NCBI GenBank assembly: GCA_022615595.1
Contig: JAKEGI010000037.1
Coordinates: 1-5,857, forward strand
Direction: 5' to 3'
From: Bacteroidales bacterium
GTDB lineage: Bacteria > Bacteroidota > Bacteroidia > Bacteroidales > VadinHA17
Length of the DNA stretch: 5,857 bases
The notes under the pieces were generated by a model, which saw nothing but the letters and a program-made list of their open reading frames with translations, ran no database searches and was not told the DNA's origin. Made by a program: the position numbers and the translations under genes. Each line of letters starts with the position of its first letter. The first letter of the stretch is position 1. Shown in pieces: positions 1-5,857 of this stretch.

Positions 1-748
1 CGACAGTTTCTGCAACTTCAGTTGTTGCCGGTACGGTAACCTCTTCCAACTGCTCCGCGACCCCGTCATCGGGAGGTTCAGTCTGTTCAGGAGTGCTGTC
101 AGCAATGATCTGTGACCGGTTGAATTCGAGCTCAGCCGTTGCAAGAGGATTCATGTTTGCCTCCTCCAGCTTGCCCTTGAAGAAACGTTCATTGAAAGGT
201 ACCAGGGCAAGAGCCACCAGCAGCGGTATTATAACCGCAGCCCTTGTCAGCAGACGCCTTACCGATGGCTGTGAGTCCATACGCCCCTGATTGACCTCCA
301 GAACTCTTTTCCTGACATCAAAGTCACTCACAGGCTGACGGTGATAAGAGGTTAATCCATAGGAGGAGAGCAGGTAGTTTGCTGCGCTGTCCGGTTCAAA
401 AATAATTGTTCCCTCCCGGTTCAGGGAGAAGGTGCCAAGATGCTCCAGTGTTACACCAGGTCCGGCATTTATCCTCTGGCGGAGTGTTTCCGCATAGGAA
501 CTGACGATATCGCGTGCTTCACCATAACCAATACCCAGATGCGATGAAATATGACCTATCAGAAGACCGTCATTTCCTGTCAGGTGACGGTTAAAGGTTA
601 TCCTCCTTGCCGGAGGATGAAAGAGCCCTTCGCTGCGGTCAATACGCGCAGGGAGATAGTTACCGATGAATGCACCAAACCCCGGTATAATGACACAATC
701 GTGCCTGAAAAGAAGCTCTCTTAAGAATCCGCTGATATCTCTCGTCAT
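1..748 (-). CDS. HU-CCDC81 domain membrane protein, probably SPOR-type (partial, 3' end outside window)
   Basis: 249 codons are open from the ATG at 748-746 to the left edge. The frame stays open upstream of that ATG but offers no earlier ATG, GTG or TTG within the intergenic region. Residues about 1-60 (RHDCVIIPGFGAFIGNY, then NRHLTGNDGLL) and about 60-131 (LEHLGTFSL, then FEPD and NYLLSSYGL) match the two tandem CCDC81-type prokaryotic HU-like domains of Bacteroidota proteins. A basic stretch (RRLLTR, about 164-169) precedes one hydrophobic segment at about 170-185, then a short charged region and a Glu/Pro/Thr/Val-rich acidic linker (about 218-249) at the edge. In this family the C-terminus is normally a periplasmic SPOR domain that binds denuded peptidoglycan; that part is not visible here. 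Inferred topology: HU-like domains in the cytoplasm, linker outside. The HU fold suggests nucleic-acid binding, but this is unproven for the family. The gene is divergent from the sugar operon. Domain call is strong; function is uncertain. Confidence 0.9.
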   Translation of the reverse strand, partial: MTRDISGFLRELLFRHDCVIIPGFGAFIGNYLPARIDRSEGLFHPPARRITFNRHLTGNDGLLIGHISSHLGIGYGEARDIVSSYAETLRQRINAGPGVTLEHLGTFSLNREGTIIFEPDSAANYLLSSYGLTSYHRQPVSDFDVRKRVLEVNQGRMDSQPSVRRLLTRAAVIIPLLVALALVPFNERFFKGKLEEANMNPLATAELEFNRSQIIADSTPEQTEPPDDGVAEQLEEVTVPATTEVAETV

Positions 749-765
749 GGAGACGCAATAATAAA

Positions 766-773
766 CAAATTTA
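766..773 (-). promoter_or_regulatory. Candidate Bacteroidota -7 box for the HU-CCDC81 gene
   Basis: Read on the minus strand this is TAAATTTG, a perfect fit to the Bacteroidetes sigma-ABfr -7 consensus TAnnTTTG. It lies 17 bases before the ATG at 748, so the leader would be very short. A matching -33 TTTG is not present at 19-21 bp spacing; the best there is TTCC (796-793). The region is AT-rich, so a chance match is possible. Confidence 0.45.
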
Positions 774-822
774 AGAAAACATACTGAATTCCGGAAGTAA
801 AAAAGGTTAAAATAAAATATAT

Positions 823-830
823 TATCTTCG
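823..830 (+). promoter_or_regulatory. Weak candidate -7 box for the wbp operon
   Basis: TATCTTCG fits TAnnTTTG with one mismatch and sits 23 bases before the aminotransferase ATG at 854, a reasonable place for an operon promoter. No TTTG -33 element is found 19-21 bp upstream, where the sequence is A-rich. It is listed because the operon must be transcribed from somewhere and its first gene is preceded only by this 105-bp divergent gap. Confidence 0.25.
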
Positions 831-853
831 TCTGACTGATAAAAAAATGCCCC

Positions 854-1981
854 ATGAGAAAGATTGAAATGGTTGACCTCAGATCACAGTATGAAAGGCT
901 GAAAGCTGATATTGACAATGCCATTTCAGGGGTGATAAATTCAACTGCTTTCATCAAAGGCCCTGACGTCCATCTTTTTGAGGAGGAGCTGCAGCGATAC
1001 CTCGGAATACACAATGTAATTGCATGCGCAAACGGCACAGATGCTCTTCAGATAGCCATGATGGCACTGGGACTTAAACCCGGGGATGAAGTCATTACGA
1101 CAAACTTCACTTTTATCGCCACCGCGGAGGTGATAGAACTGCTCGGGCTGAAACTGGTTCTTGTTGAGCCTGACATAAACACTTTCAACATAAGTACTGA
1201 TGCTCTCAAAAAGGCTGTCACACCCAGAACCAGAGCCATAGTACCCGTTCACCTCTTCGGACAGTGTGCTGATATGGAGCCGATCATGGAGATCGCCCGC
1301 GAACACAACCTGTATGTTATCGAAGATGTTGCACAGGCAACCGGGGCTGAATACCGCTTCTCTGACGGTACTGCAAGGAAAGCCGGAACAATGGGCATAA
1401 TAGGATGCACATCCTTCTTCCCTTCAAAGAATCTCGGCTGCTATGGCGACGGAGGAGCGCTCTTAACAGATAATGACAACCTTGCAGCACTCATAAGAAG
1501 CATCACCAATCATGGAATGAAGGTAAGGTATTATCACGACACCGTTGGCGTCAACTCCAGGCTTGATACCATTCAGGCTGCCATTCTCAGAGTAAAGCTG
1601 CGCCATCTTGATGCTTTCAATGAGGCAAGAAGAGAGGCTGCCTCACATTACGACAATGAACTTTCAGACATTGAAGGGATTACCATTCCTCTCAGGGCGG
1701 ACAACTCTACCCATATATTTCACCAGTACACCCTCAGGGTTACAGGGGGCAGGAGGAACAGCCTGCGTGAATGCCTCGAGAACGAGGGAATACCATCAAT
1801 GGTTTATTACCCCGTGCCCCTTCATATGCAGAAGGCATATGCACATCTCGGTTACGGCCCGGCTGACTTCCCGGTGACACGTGACCTGTGCAATCAGGTT
1901 CTTTCACTGCCGATGCACACCGAGATGGACAATGAACAGTTGAGATACATCACTGAATGTATCAGGTCAGAATTTAAATAA
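854..1981 (+). CDS. wbpE: UDP-GlcNAc3NA-forming aminotransferase, DegT/DnrJ/EryC1/StrS family (WbpE/WlbC type)
   Basis: A 375-residue PLP-dependent aminotransferase, normal length for the family. It is expected to transfer an amino group from glutamate to C3 of UDP-2-acetamido-2-deoxy-3-oxo-glucuronate. Visible motifs: CANGTDALQIA (58-68) binding the cofactor phosphate; EDVAQ (157-161), whose Asp158 pairs with the pyridine nitrogen; TSFFPSKNLGCYGDGGA (186-202), with Lys192 as the Schiff-base lysine; GVNSRLDTIQAAIL (232-245); and the C-terminal YYPVPLH and SLPMH. CANGTDALQIA, TSFFPSK-LGCYGDGGA and GVNSRLDT are the segments I associate specifically with WbpE rather than with ketoisomer-sugar aminotransferases such as FdtB or ArnB. 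The P. gingivalis counterpart is PorR. The ATG at 854 gives MRKIEMVDL; Met6 (869) is a possible alternative start. There is no clear Shine-Dalgarno, only an A-rich run at 841-847. It is first in the operon, 6 bp before the acetyltransferase. Family certain; substrate strongly supported by neighbours. Confidence 0.94.
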   Translation: MRKIEMVDLRSQYERLKADIDNAISGVINSTAFIKGPDVHLFEEELQRYLGIHNVIACANGTDALQIAMMALGLKPGDEVITTNFTFIATAEVIELLGLKLVLVEPDINTFNISTDALKKAVTPRTRAIVPVHLFGQCADMEPIMEIAREHNLYVIEDVAQATGAEYRFSDGTARKAGTMGIIGCTSFFPSKNLGCYGDGGALLTDNDNLAALIRSITNHGMKVRYYHDTVGVNSRLDTIQAAILRVKLRHLDAFNEARREAASHYDNELSDIEGITIPLRADNSTHIFHQYTLRVTGGRRNSLRECLENEGIPSMVYYPVPLHMQKAYAHLGYGPADFPVTRDLCNQVLSLPMHTEMDNEQLRYITECIRSEFK

Positions 1982-1987
1982 CCTGTT

Positions 1988-2569
1988 ATGAAGGAGAAAG
2001 ATTTTTTTGCTCATGAGACAGCAGTGATCGACGATGGCTGCTCAATCGGCAAGGGTACCCGAATATGGCATTTCAGCCATGTCATGAAGGATGCCCTCAT
2101 AGGTGAAAAATGCAACCTGGGACAGAATGTGGTGGTCTCTCCCGGCGTGAAACTGGGGAACAATGTCAAGGTGCAGAATAATGTGTCAATATATACCGGT
2201 GTGATTTGCGAAGACGATGTCTTCCTGGGCCCTTCAATGGTCTTCACTAACATCATCAACCCACGCAGTGCAGTCATCAGGCGAGATCAGTATGTCACAA
2301 CCATTGTCAGGAGAGGTGCCTCGATCGGTGCAAATGCCACTGTAGTCTGCGGCAATGAAATTGGTGAATATTCTCTTATAGGAGCCGGAGCGGTGATAAC
2401 AAAGAATGTAAAGCCTTTTGCACTTGTGATCGGTAACCCGGGAAGACAAACGGGATGGGTCTCAGAATACGGGCATAAGCTCTCATTTGATGATGAAGGC
2501 GTCGCCATATGTCCTGAGAGCGGTCAGAAATACAGACTTTCCGGGGAGCGGGTGACGAGAATTATTTAG
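1988..2569 (+). CDS. wbpD: UDP-GlcNAc3NA 3-N-acetyltransferase, left-handed beta-helix (WbpD/WlbB type)
   Basis: A 193-residue hexapeptide-repeat acyltransferase, the usual WbpD/WlbB length. It should use acetyl-CoA to acetylate the 3-amino group made by the preceding aminotransferase, giving UDP-2,3-diacetamido-2,3-dideoxyglucuronate. The left-handed beta-helix repeats run from about residue 12 to 150: IDDGCSIGKGTRIWHFSHV, then LGQNVVVSPGVKLGNNVKVQNN, then ASIGANATVVCGNEIGEYSLIGAGAVITKNV (111-141). The loop GVICEDDVFLGPSMVFTNIINPRS (71-94) is the highly conserved active-site segment of this subfamily. VIGNPGRQTGWVSEYGHKL (147-165) and the CPESGQKY tail (175-182) are also typical. Such enzymes are cytoplasmic trimers. 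Two in-frame stops follow in tandem (TAGTAG, 2567-2572). No Shine-Dalgarno precedes the ATG; it starts 6 bp after the aminotransferase stop, so translational coupling is likely. Other acyl groups cannot be excluded from sequence alone. Confidence 0.94.
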   Translation: MKEKDFFAHETAVIDDGCSIGKGTRIWHFSHVMKDALIGEKCNLGQNVVVSPGVKLGNNVKVQNNVSIYTGVICEDDVFLGPSMVFTNIINPRSAVIRRDQYVTTIVRRGASIGANATVVCGNEIGEYSLIGAGAVITKNVKPFALVIGNPGRQTGWVSEYGHKLSFDDEGVAICPESGQKYRLSGERVTRII

Positions 2570-2596
2570 TAGTTTTATCCCATCTAAAATTGAGAT

Positions 2597-3547
2597 ATGA
2601 ATGACAATCCTAAGAATTTTGGCCTCATAGGTGTTGCAGGTTATATTGCAGACAGGCATCTAAGGGCTATAAAGGAGACAGGAAACAGATTGCTGGCAAG
2701 CCTTGATAAATTTGACTGCGTTGGCAAACTTGACAACTATTTTCCTGAAAGCGACTTCTTTGTTGAGTTCGAGCGCTTTGACAGGCATATTGACAAACTT
2801 AAAAGATGGGGGGTAAAGCTTGATTATGTAAGCATCTGCTCACCAAACTACCTCCATGACTCCCATATCAGGTTCGCTCTGCGCCACCACGCCGATGCAA
2901 TCTGTGAGAAGCCGGTTGTTCTTAATCCATGGAATATTGATGCTCTCCTGGAGATCGAGAAGGAGACCGGTGGCCGGATCTTTAATATTCTTCAACTCAG
3001 ATACCACCCGGTAATAATAGCACTACGTGACAAAATTGCTGCCCTTCCTGCAGGTAAAAAACATGATATCGACCTTACATACATCACAAGCCGCGGACAC
3101 TGGTACCATATTTCATGGAAAGGCGATGTCAACAAATCAGGTGGGATCGCAACCAATATCGGAGTCCATTTTTTTGATATGCTGGGATGGATTTTCGGAC
3201 CGGTGTTCTCAAACAGGGTACACCTTCTTAAAAGAGATAAAGCCTCGGGCTTCCTGGAACTGGAAAAGGCAAGAGTGAGATGGTTCCTGAGCATTGACAG
3301 CGACGATTTGCCTAAGGCGGCAAAGGCAGCCGGTAAGAGAACCCACAGAAGCATCGAGATTGACGGTGAGGAGCTCGAATTCTCAGAAGGATTCACTGAC
3401 CTGCATACTGTAACGTATCGCGAAATACTATCCGGAAACGGCTTTGGACTGGAAGATTCCAGGCAGAGCATTGAAACAGTATACCAGATACGGAACTCGG
3501 TAGTATCGACTTTAACAGGCGAATATCATCCTTTAATTAAAAAATGA
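2597..3547 (+). CDS. wbpB: UDP-GlcNAcA 3-oxidase, Gfo/Idh/MocA family (WbpB/WlbA type)
   Basis: A 316-residue NAD-dependent oxidoreductase, full length for WbpB/WlbA. It oxidises C3 of UDP-GlcNAcA to the 3-keto sugar that the aminotransferase uses. In characterised homologues the tightly bound NADH is recycled by 2-oxoglutarate, which links the enzyme to the glutamate-using WbpE step. The N-terminal Rossmann motif is FGLIGVAGYIADRHLRAIK (8-26). SICSPNYLHDSHI (79-91) and CEKPVV (103-108) follow, with Lys105 of the EKP motif. The subfamily markers are NILQLRYHP (130-138), TYITSRGHWY (161-170), NIGVHFFDML (187-196, His191), ARVRWFLSIDSDDLP (225-239) and EFSEGFTDLHT (261-271). Lys105 and His191 match the Lys/His pair typical of the family active site. 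Asp19 stands where the homologues I recall have Pro (GYIAPRH). The gene starts 27 bp after the acetyltransferase, the widest gap in the operon, and ends 1 bp before the dehydrogenase. Confidence 0.94.
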   Translation: MNDNPKNFGLIGVAGYIADRHLRAIKETGNRLLASLDKFDCVGKLDNYFPESDFFVEFERFDRHIDKLKRWGVKLDYVSICSPNYLHDSHIRFALRHHADAICEKPVVLNPWNIDALLEIEKETGGRIFNILQLRYHPVIIALRDKIAALPAGKKHDIDLTYITSRGHWYHISWKGDVNKSGGIATNIGVHFFDMLGWIFGPVFSNRVHLLKRDKASGFLELEKARVRWFLSIDSDDLPKAAKAAGKRTHRSIEIDGEELEFSEGFTDLHTVTYREILSGNGFGLEDSRQSIETVYQIRNSVVSTLTGEYHPLIKK

Positions 3548-3548
3548 C

Positions 3549-4838
3549 ATGTATAACAAACTGATTAACAAGGAGACTAAACTCTCTCTTATCGGCCTCG
3601 GCTATGTCGGCCTGCCAATTGCACTTGAGTTTGCACGCAGGATCAGTGTTATTGGCTTTGACATAAGGCCTGACCGCGTCGAACTTATGAAGAAAGGCAT
3701 CGATCCGAGCAATGAACTTGAAGCTGAGGCATTCACGGGAACTGATATTAAATATACCTCTGATCCTGAAGACCTCAGGGAGGCATCATTCCACATAATT
3801 GCAGTACCCACACCCGTAAACAAGCATAACCTTCCCGACCTTACTCCTGTGCTTAAAGCCTCGGAAACTGTCGGCAAGATCCTCAAAAAAGGAGATTATG
3901 TGGTTTATGAATCAACCGTTTATCCGGGCTGTACAGAAGAAGACTGTCTCCCGGTTCTTGAACGCTGGTCAGGGTTGAAATGTCCGCAGGACTTCAAAGT
4001 GGGATTCTCTCCGGAGCGTATCAACCCCGGGGACAAGAATCATACCCTGACTAAAATTGTAAAGGTGACGAGCGGCTGCGATGCAGAATCAGCCGGGAAC
4101 ATTGCCAGGACATATGAGCTGATCATTACCGCAGGAGTGCACAGGGCATCATCCATCAAGGTTGCTGAAGCAGCCAAGATAATTGAGAACACCCAGCGCG
4201 ATATAAACATTGCGTTCATGAATGAGCTCTCTATAATTTTTAACCGCATGGGAATCAATACCTATGAAGTCCTCGAGGCTGCCGGAACCAAATGGAACTT
4301 CCTGAGGTTCTATCCGGGCCTGGTCGGCGGGCATTGCATAGGGGTCGATCCCTATTATCTCTCATACAAGGCAAAAGAGCTGGGCTATCACCCGCAGATG
4401 ATAGACTCAGGAAGGTTCACAAATGACAGCATGGGCCGCTACGCAGGCAAACAGACAGTCAAGAAGATCATTGCAGCCCACAAAAACCCCAACGAGGCAC
4501 GCGCTCTCGTGATGGGAATGACCTTCAAGGAGGATGTTACCGATATCAGAAACTCAAAGGTCATTGATGTAATAGATGAGCTCCGTGACTTCGGTGTGGA
4601 GGTCGATGTAATCGATCCCGGTGCCTCACCCGACGAGGTCAGGCATGAGTATGGCATCACCCTTAAAGAGAAACCTGAAGGAAAATATGATGCTATCATA
4701 GCTGCAGTCGCTCACAGGGAATACCTGAACCTTGACGAGAAGTACTTCCTCGACCTGCTTAATGAAAGAGGTATTCTTGTAGACCTGAAAGGCATATACA
4801 GGAACAAGATGAAGTGGTTAACATACTGGAGCCTGTGA
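3549..4838 (+). CDS. wbpA: UDP-N-acetylhexosamine 6-dehydrogenase (WbpA/WbpO/TviB family)
   Basis: A 429-residue NAD-dependent nucleotide-sugar dehydrogenase of normal length. It performs the four-electron oxidation of the C6 alcohol to a carboxylate, here most likely UDP-GlcNAc to UDP-GlcNAcA, the first step of the pathway. Motifs in order: LSLIGLGYVGLP (12-23), the NAD Rossmann loop; AVPTPVN (85-91); YESTVYPGCTEE (120-131); GFSPERINPGD (152-162); KVAEAAKIIENTQRDINIA (204-222), with Lys204 and Asn214; KWNFLRFYPGLVGG (248-261), followed by HCIGVDPYYL with catalytic Cys263; and the C-terminal UDP-binding domain with GMTFKEDVTDIRNSK (323-337). ENTQRDINIA and the KWNF...PGLVGGHCIGVDPYYL block place it with WbpA, WbpO and TviB rather than with UDP-glucose dehydrogenases. 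Sequence cannot separate GlcNAc from GalNAc use, so the symbol rests on context. It starts 1 bp after wbpB, and its TGA overlaps the galE ATG by one base. Confidence 0.92.
   Translation: MYNKLINKETKLSLIGLGYVGLPIALEFARRISVIGFDIRPDRVELMKKGIDPSNELEAEAFTGTDIKYTSDPEDLREASFHIIAVPTPVNKHNLPDLTPVLKASETVGKILKKGDYVVYESTVYPGCTEEDCLPVLERWSGLKCPQDFKVGFSPERINPGDKNHTLTKIVKVTSGCDAESAGNIARTYELIITAGVHRASSIKVAEAAKIIENTQRDINIAFMNELSIIFNRMGINTYEVLEAAGTKWNFLRFYPGLVGGHCIGVDPYYLSYKAKELGYHPQMIDSGRFTNDSMGRYAGKQTVKKIIAAHKNPNEARALVMGMTFKEDVTDIRNSKVIDVIDELRDFGVEVDVIDPGASPDEVRHEYGITLKEKPEGKYDAIIAAVAHREYLNLDEKYFLDLLNERGILVDLKGIYRNKMKWLTYWSL
4828..4831 (+). promoter_or_regulatory. Shine-Dalgarno-like site for galE
   Basis: GGAG ends 6 bases before the ATG at 4838. 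It is the only start in the operon with a recognisable purine-rich site at good spacing, and it lies inside the end of the dehydrogenase gene. With the TGATG overlap it supports 4838 as the true start. Short G/A matches are common by chance. Confidence 0.35.
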
Positions 4839-5857
4839 TGAAAAAAAAGGTCATTGTCACCGGAGGAACAGGTTACATAGGCTCTCACACGGCAGTCGAG
4901 CTTATTGCCAGCGGCTTCGAGGTTGTTATCATTGATAACCTCTGTAATTCAGACATTACGGTTCTTGAAGGAATACGGGCCATCACCGGGATAAAACCCA
5001 GGTTCTATGACTATGACCTTTGTGACATGGCAAAGCTCGAAGAGGTTTTTTCCAGTGAGGGAAAGGTTGATGCGATAATTCATTTTGCTGCCTTTAAGGC
5101 AGTAGGGGAATCAGTAAGAAAACCTCTGGAATATTACAGGAACAATTTAGGATCACTGATAAACCTTCTGGCCATTATGGAGAAACACGGCACGATGTCA
5201 CTTGTGTTTTCATCATCGTGTACCGTCTACGGCCAACCTGATATACTTCCCGTTACCGAGGCCTCTCCGGTAAGAGAGGCAGCCTCACCTTACGGTTACA
5301 CTAAACAGGCCGGGGAGATCATCATACGTGATACAATGGCTGCAAGGCCGGAGCAAAAGGCAATATCACTGCGATACTTCAATCCTGTCGGTGCACACCC
5401 GACAGCACACATAGGTGAACTGCCGAGAGGCGTGCCAGAGAACCTCGTTCCGTTCATAACCCAGACAGCGATTGGCCTGAGAGATGAACTGAAAGTTTTC
5501 GGAAATGACTATGACACACCCGACGGGTCATGCATACGTGATTATCTTCATGTGGTTGATCTTGCCAAAGCGCACGTCATTGCCCTGAAAAGGCTCCTTG
5601 AGGGTAATAACCGCAGTAACTTCGAAGTATTCAACCTGGGAACAGGAACGGGCGTATCTGTTCTGGAGGCCATAGCCTCATTCGAACGCGCTACAGGAAT
5701 AAAGATTAATTACAGTATCACCGCCAGAAGACCTGGTGATATTGAAAAGATATGGGCAGATCCCTCGCTTGCCAACAGGGAACTGAACTGGAAGACAGAA
5801 ATAACTCTTGATGAATCAATGGAGACAGCCTGGCGCTGGGAAAACAAAATAAGAACC
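4838..5857 (+). CDS. galE: UDP-glucose/UDP-HexNAc 4-epimerase, GalE family (3' end outside window)
   Basis: 340 codons are open to the right edge with no stop. GalE proteins are about 338-350 residues, so only the last few residues can be missing. It is an NAD-dependent extended SDR enzyme that interconverts UDP-glucose and UDP-galactose, in some members also the N-acetyl forms. Visible: VTGGTGYIGSH (7-17) NAD loop; HFAAFKAVGESV (82-93); FSSSCTVYG (124-132) with the catalytic Ser, probably Ser127; PYGYTKQ (151-157) with Tyr152 and Lys156 of the YxxxK pair; LRYFNPVGAHP (178-188); DGSCIRDYLHVVDLAKAH (229-246); NLGTGTGVSVLE (266-277); and RRPGDIEKIWADPS (297-310). Ile305 aligns with the E. coli Tyr299 gatekeeper, which limits acceptance of N-acetylated substrates. 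The start overlaps the dehydrogenase stop by one base, so coupled translation is expected. Family is certain; whether it acts on a cassette intermediate or serves general galactose metabolism is open. Confidence 0.93.
   Translation, partial: MKKKVIVTGGTGYIGSHTAVELIASGFEVVIIDNLCNSDITVLEGIRAITGIKPRFYDYDLCDMAKLEEVFSSEGKVDAIIHFAAFKAVGESVRKPLEYYRNNLGSLINLLAIMEKHGTMSLVFSSSCTVYGQPDILPVTEASPVREAASPYGYTKQAGEIIIRDTMAARPEQKAISLRYFNPVGAHPTAHIGELPRGVPENLVPFITQTAIGLRDELKVFGNDYDTPDGSCIRDYLHVVDLAKAHVIALKRLLEGNNRSNFEVFNLGTGTGVSVLEAIASFERATGIKINYSITARRPGDIEKIWADPSLANRELNWKTEITLDESMETAWRWENKIRT

Noticed and set aside
93..290. 65-codon plus-strand open frame
   Set aside because: Antisense to the HU-CCDC81 membrane protein, whose minus-strand frame is continuous and matches domain motifs across this stretch.
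941..1306. 121-codon minus-strand open frame, plus other minus frames at 745-1038 and 1048-1239
   Set aside because: All are antisense to the WbpE aminotransferase or its leader, have no family motifs, and overlap one another in different frames.
1608..1877. 89-codon plus-strand frame inside wbpE (and 3027-3278 inside wbpB)
   Set aside because: Out-of-frame reading of genes with intact full-length products; there is no sign of a programmed frameshift.
2570..2596. Possible terminator or internal promoter in the widest intra-operon gap
   Set aside because: Only 27 bp, with no inverted repeat plus T-run and no TAnnTTTG box. It is more likely a simple spacer.
2992..3471. 159-codon minus-strand open frame
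   Set aside because: It lies wholly inside wbpB, which has full-length family motifs. The frame is rich in Ser, Pro and Leu with no recognisable domain, as expected of an antisense shadow.
1..5857. CRISPR array, tRNA/rRNA, insertion sequence or attachment site
   Set aside because: No regularly spaced repeats, no cloverleaf or rRNA-like segments, no transposase or terminal inverted repeats were seen. Coding sequence fills nearly the whole window.

Overview
The window looks like a chromosomal piece of a Bacteroidota (Bacteroidetes) genome, probably Bacteroidales-like, although the order is a guess. The strongest taxonomic clue is the leftward gene at the left edge. It encodes an N-terminal pair of CCDC81-type HU-like domains followed by one membrane segment and an acidic linker, an architecture I know only from this phylum. 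Weak or absent Shine-Dalgarno sites, A-rich stretches before starts, and a TAnnTTTG-type promoter box agree with this.

Layout: positions 1-748 (minus strand) hold the 5' part of the HU-CCDC81 membrane protein gene, whose 3' end lies outside the window. Positions 749-853 are a 105-bp AT-rich divergent intergenic region. From 854 to the right edge there is one tightly packed rightward operon of five genes: wbpE-type aminotransferase, wbpD-type N-acetyltransferase, wbpB-type sugar oxidase, wbpA/tviB-type UDP-HexNAc 6-dehydrogenase and galE-type 4-epimerase. The galE gene has no stop before the window ends. Gaps within the operon are 6, 27 and 1 bp, and the last junction overlaps by 1 base (TGATG). 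I see no internal terminator.

How the genes work together: the first four products make a complete route from UDP-GlcNAc to the di-N-acetylated uronic acid donor UDP-GlcNAc3NAcA. The dehydrogenase oxidises C6, the WbpB oxidase oxidises C3, the WbpE aminotransferase aminates C3, and the WbpD acyltransferase acetylates that amine. The WbpI 2-epimerase that leads to the manno isomer is not in the window. Instead a GalE-family enzyme is coupled to the end of the cassette. Such sugars occur in O-antigens and, in T9SS-bearing Bacteroidota, as the sugar that links secreted proteins to their surface glycolipid, so surface polysaccharide or protein anchoring is the likely use.

There is no RNA gene, mobile element, CRISPR array or obvious horizontally acquired patch. 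Every gene belongs to a known family. The interest lies in the combination and the neighbourhood, not in a clearly new system.
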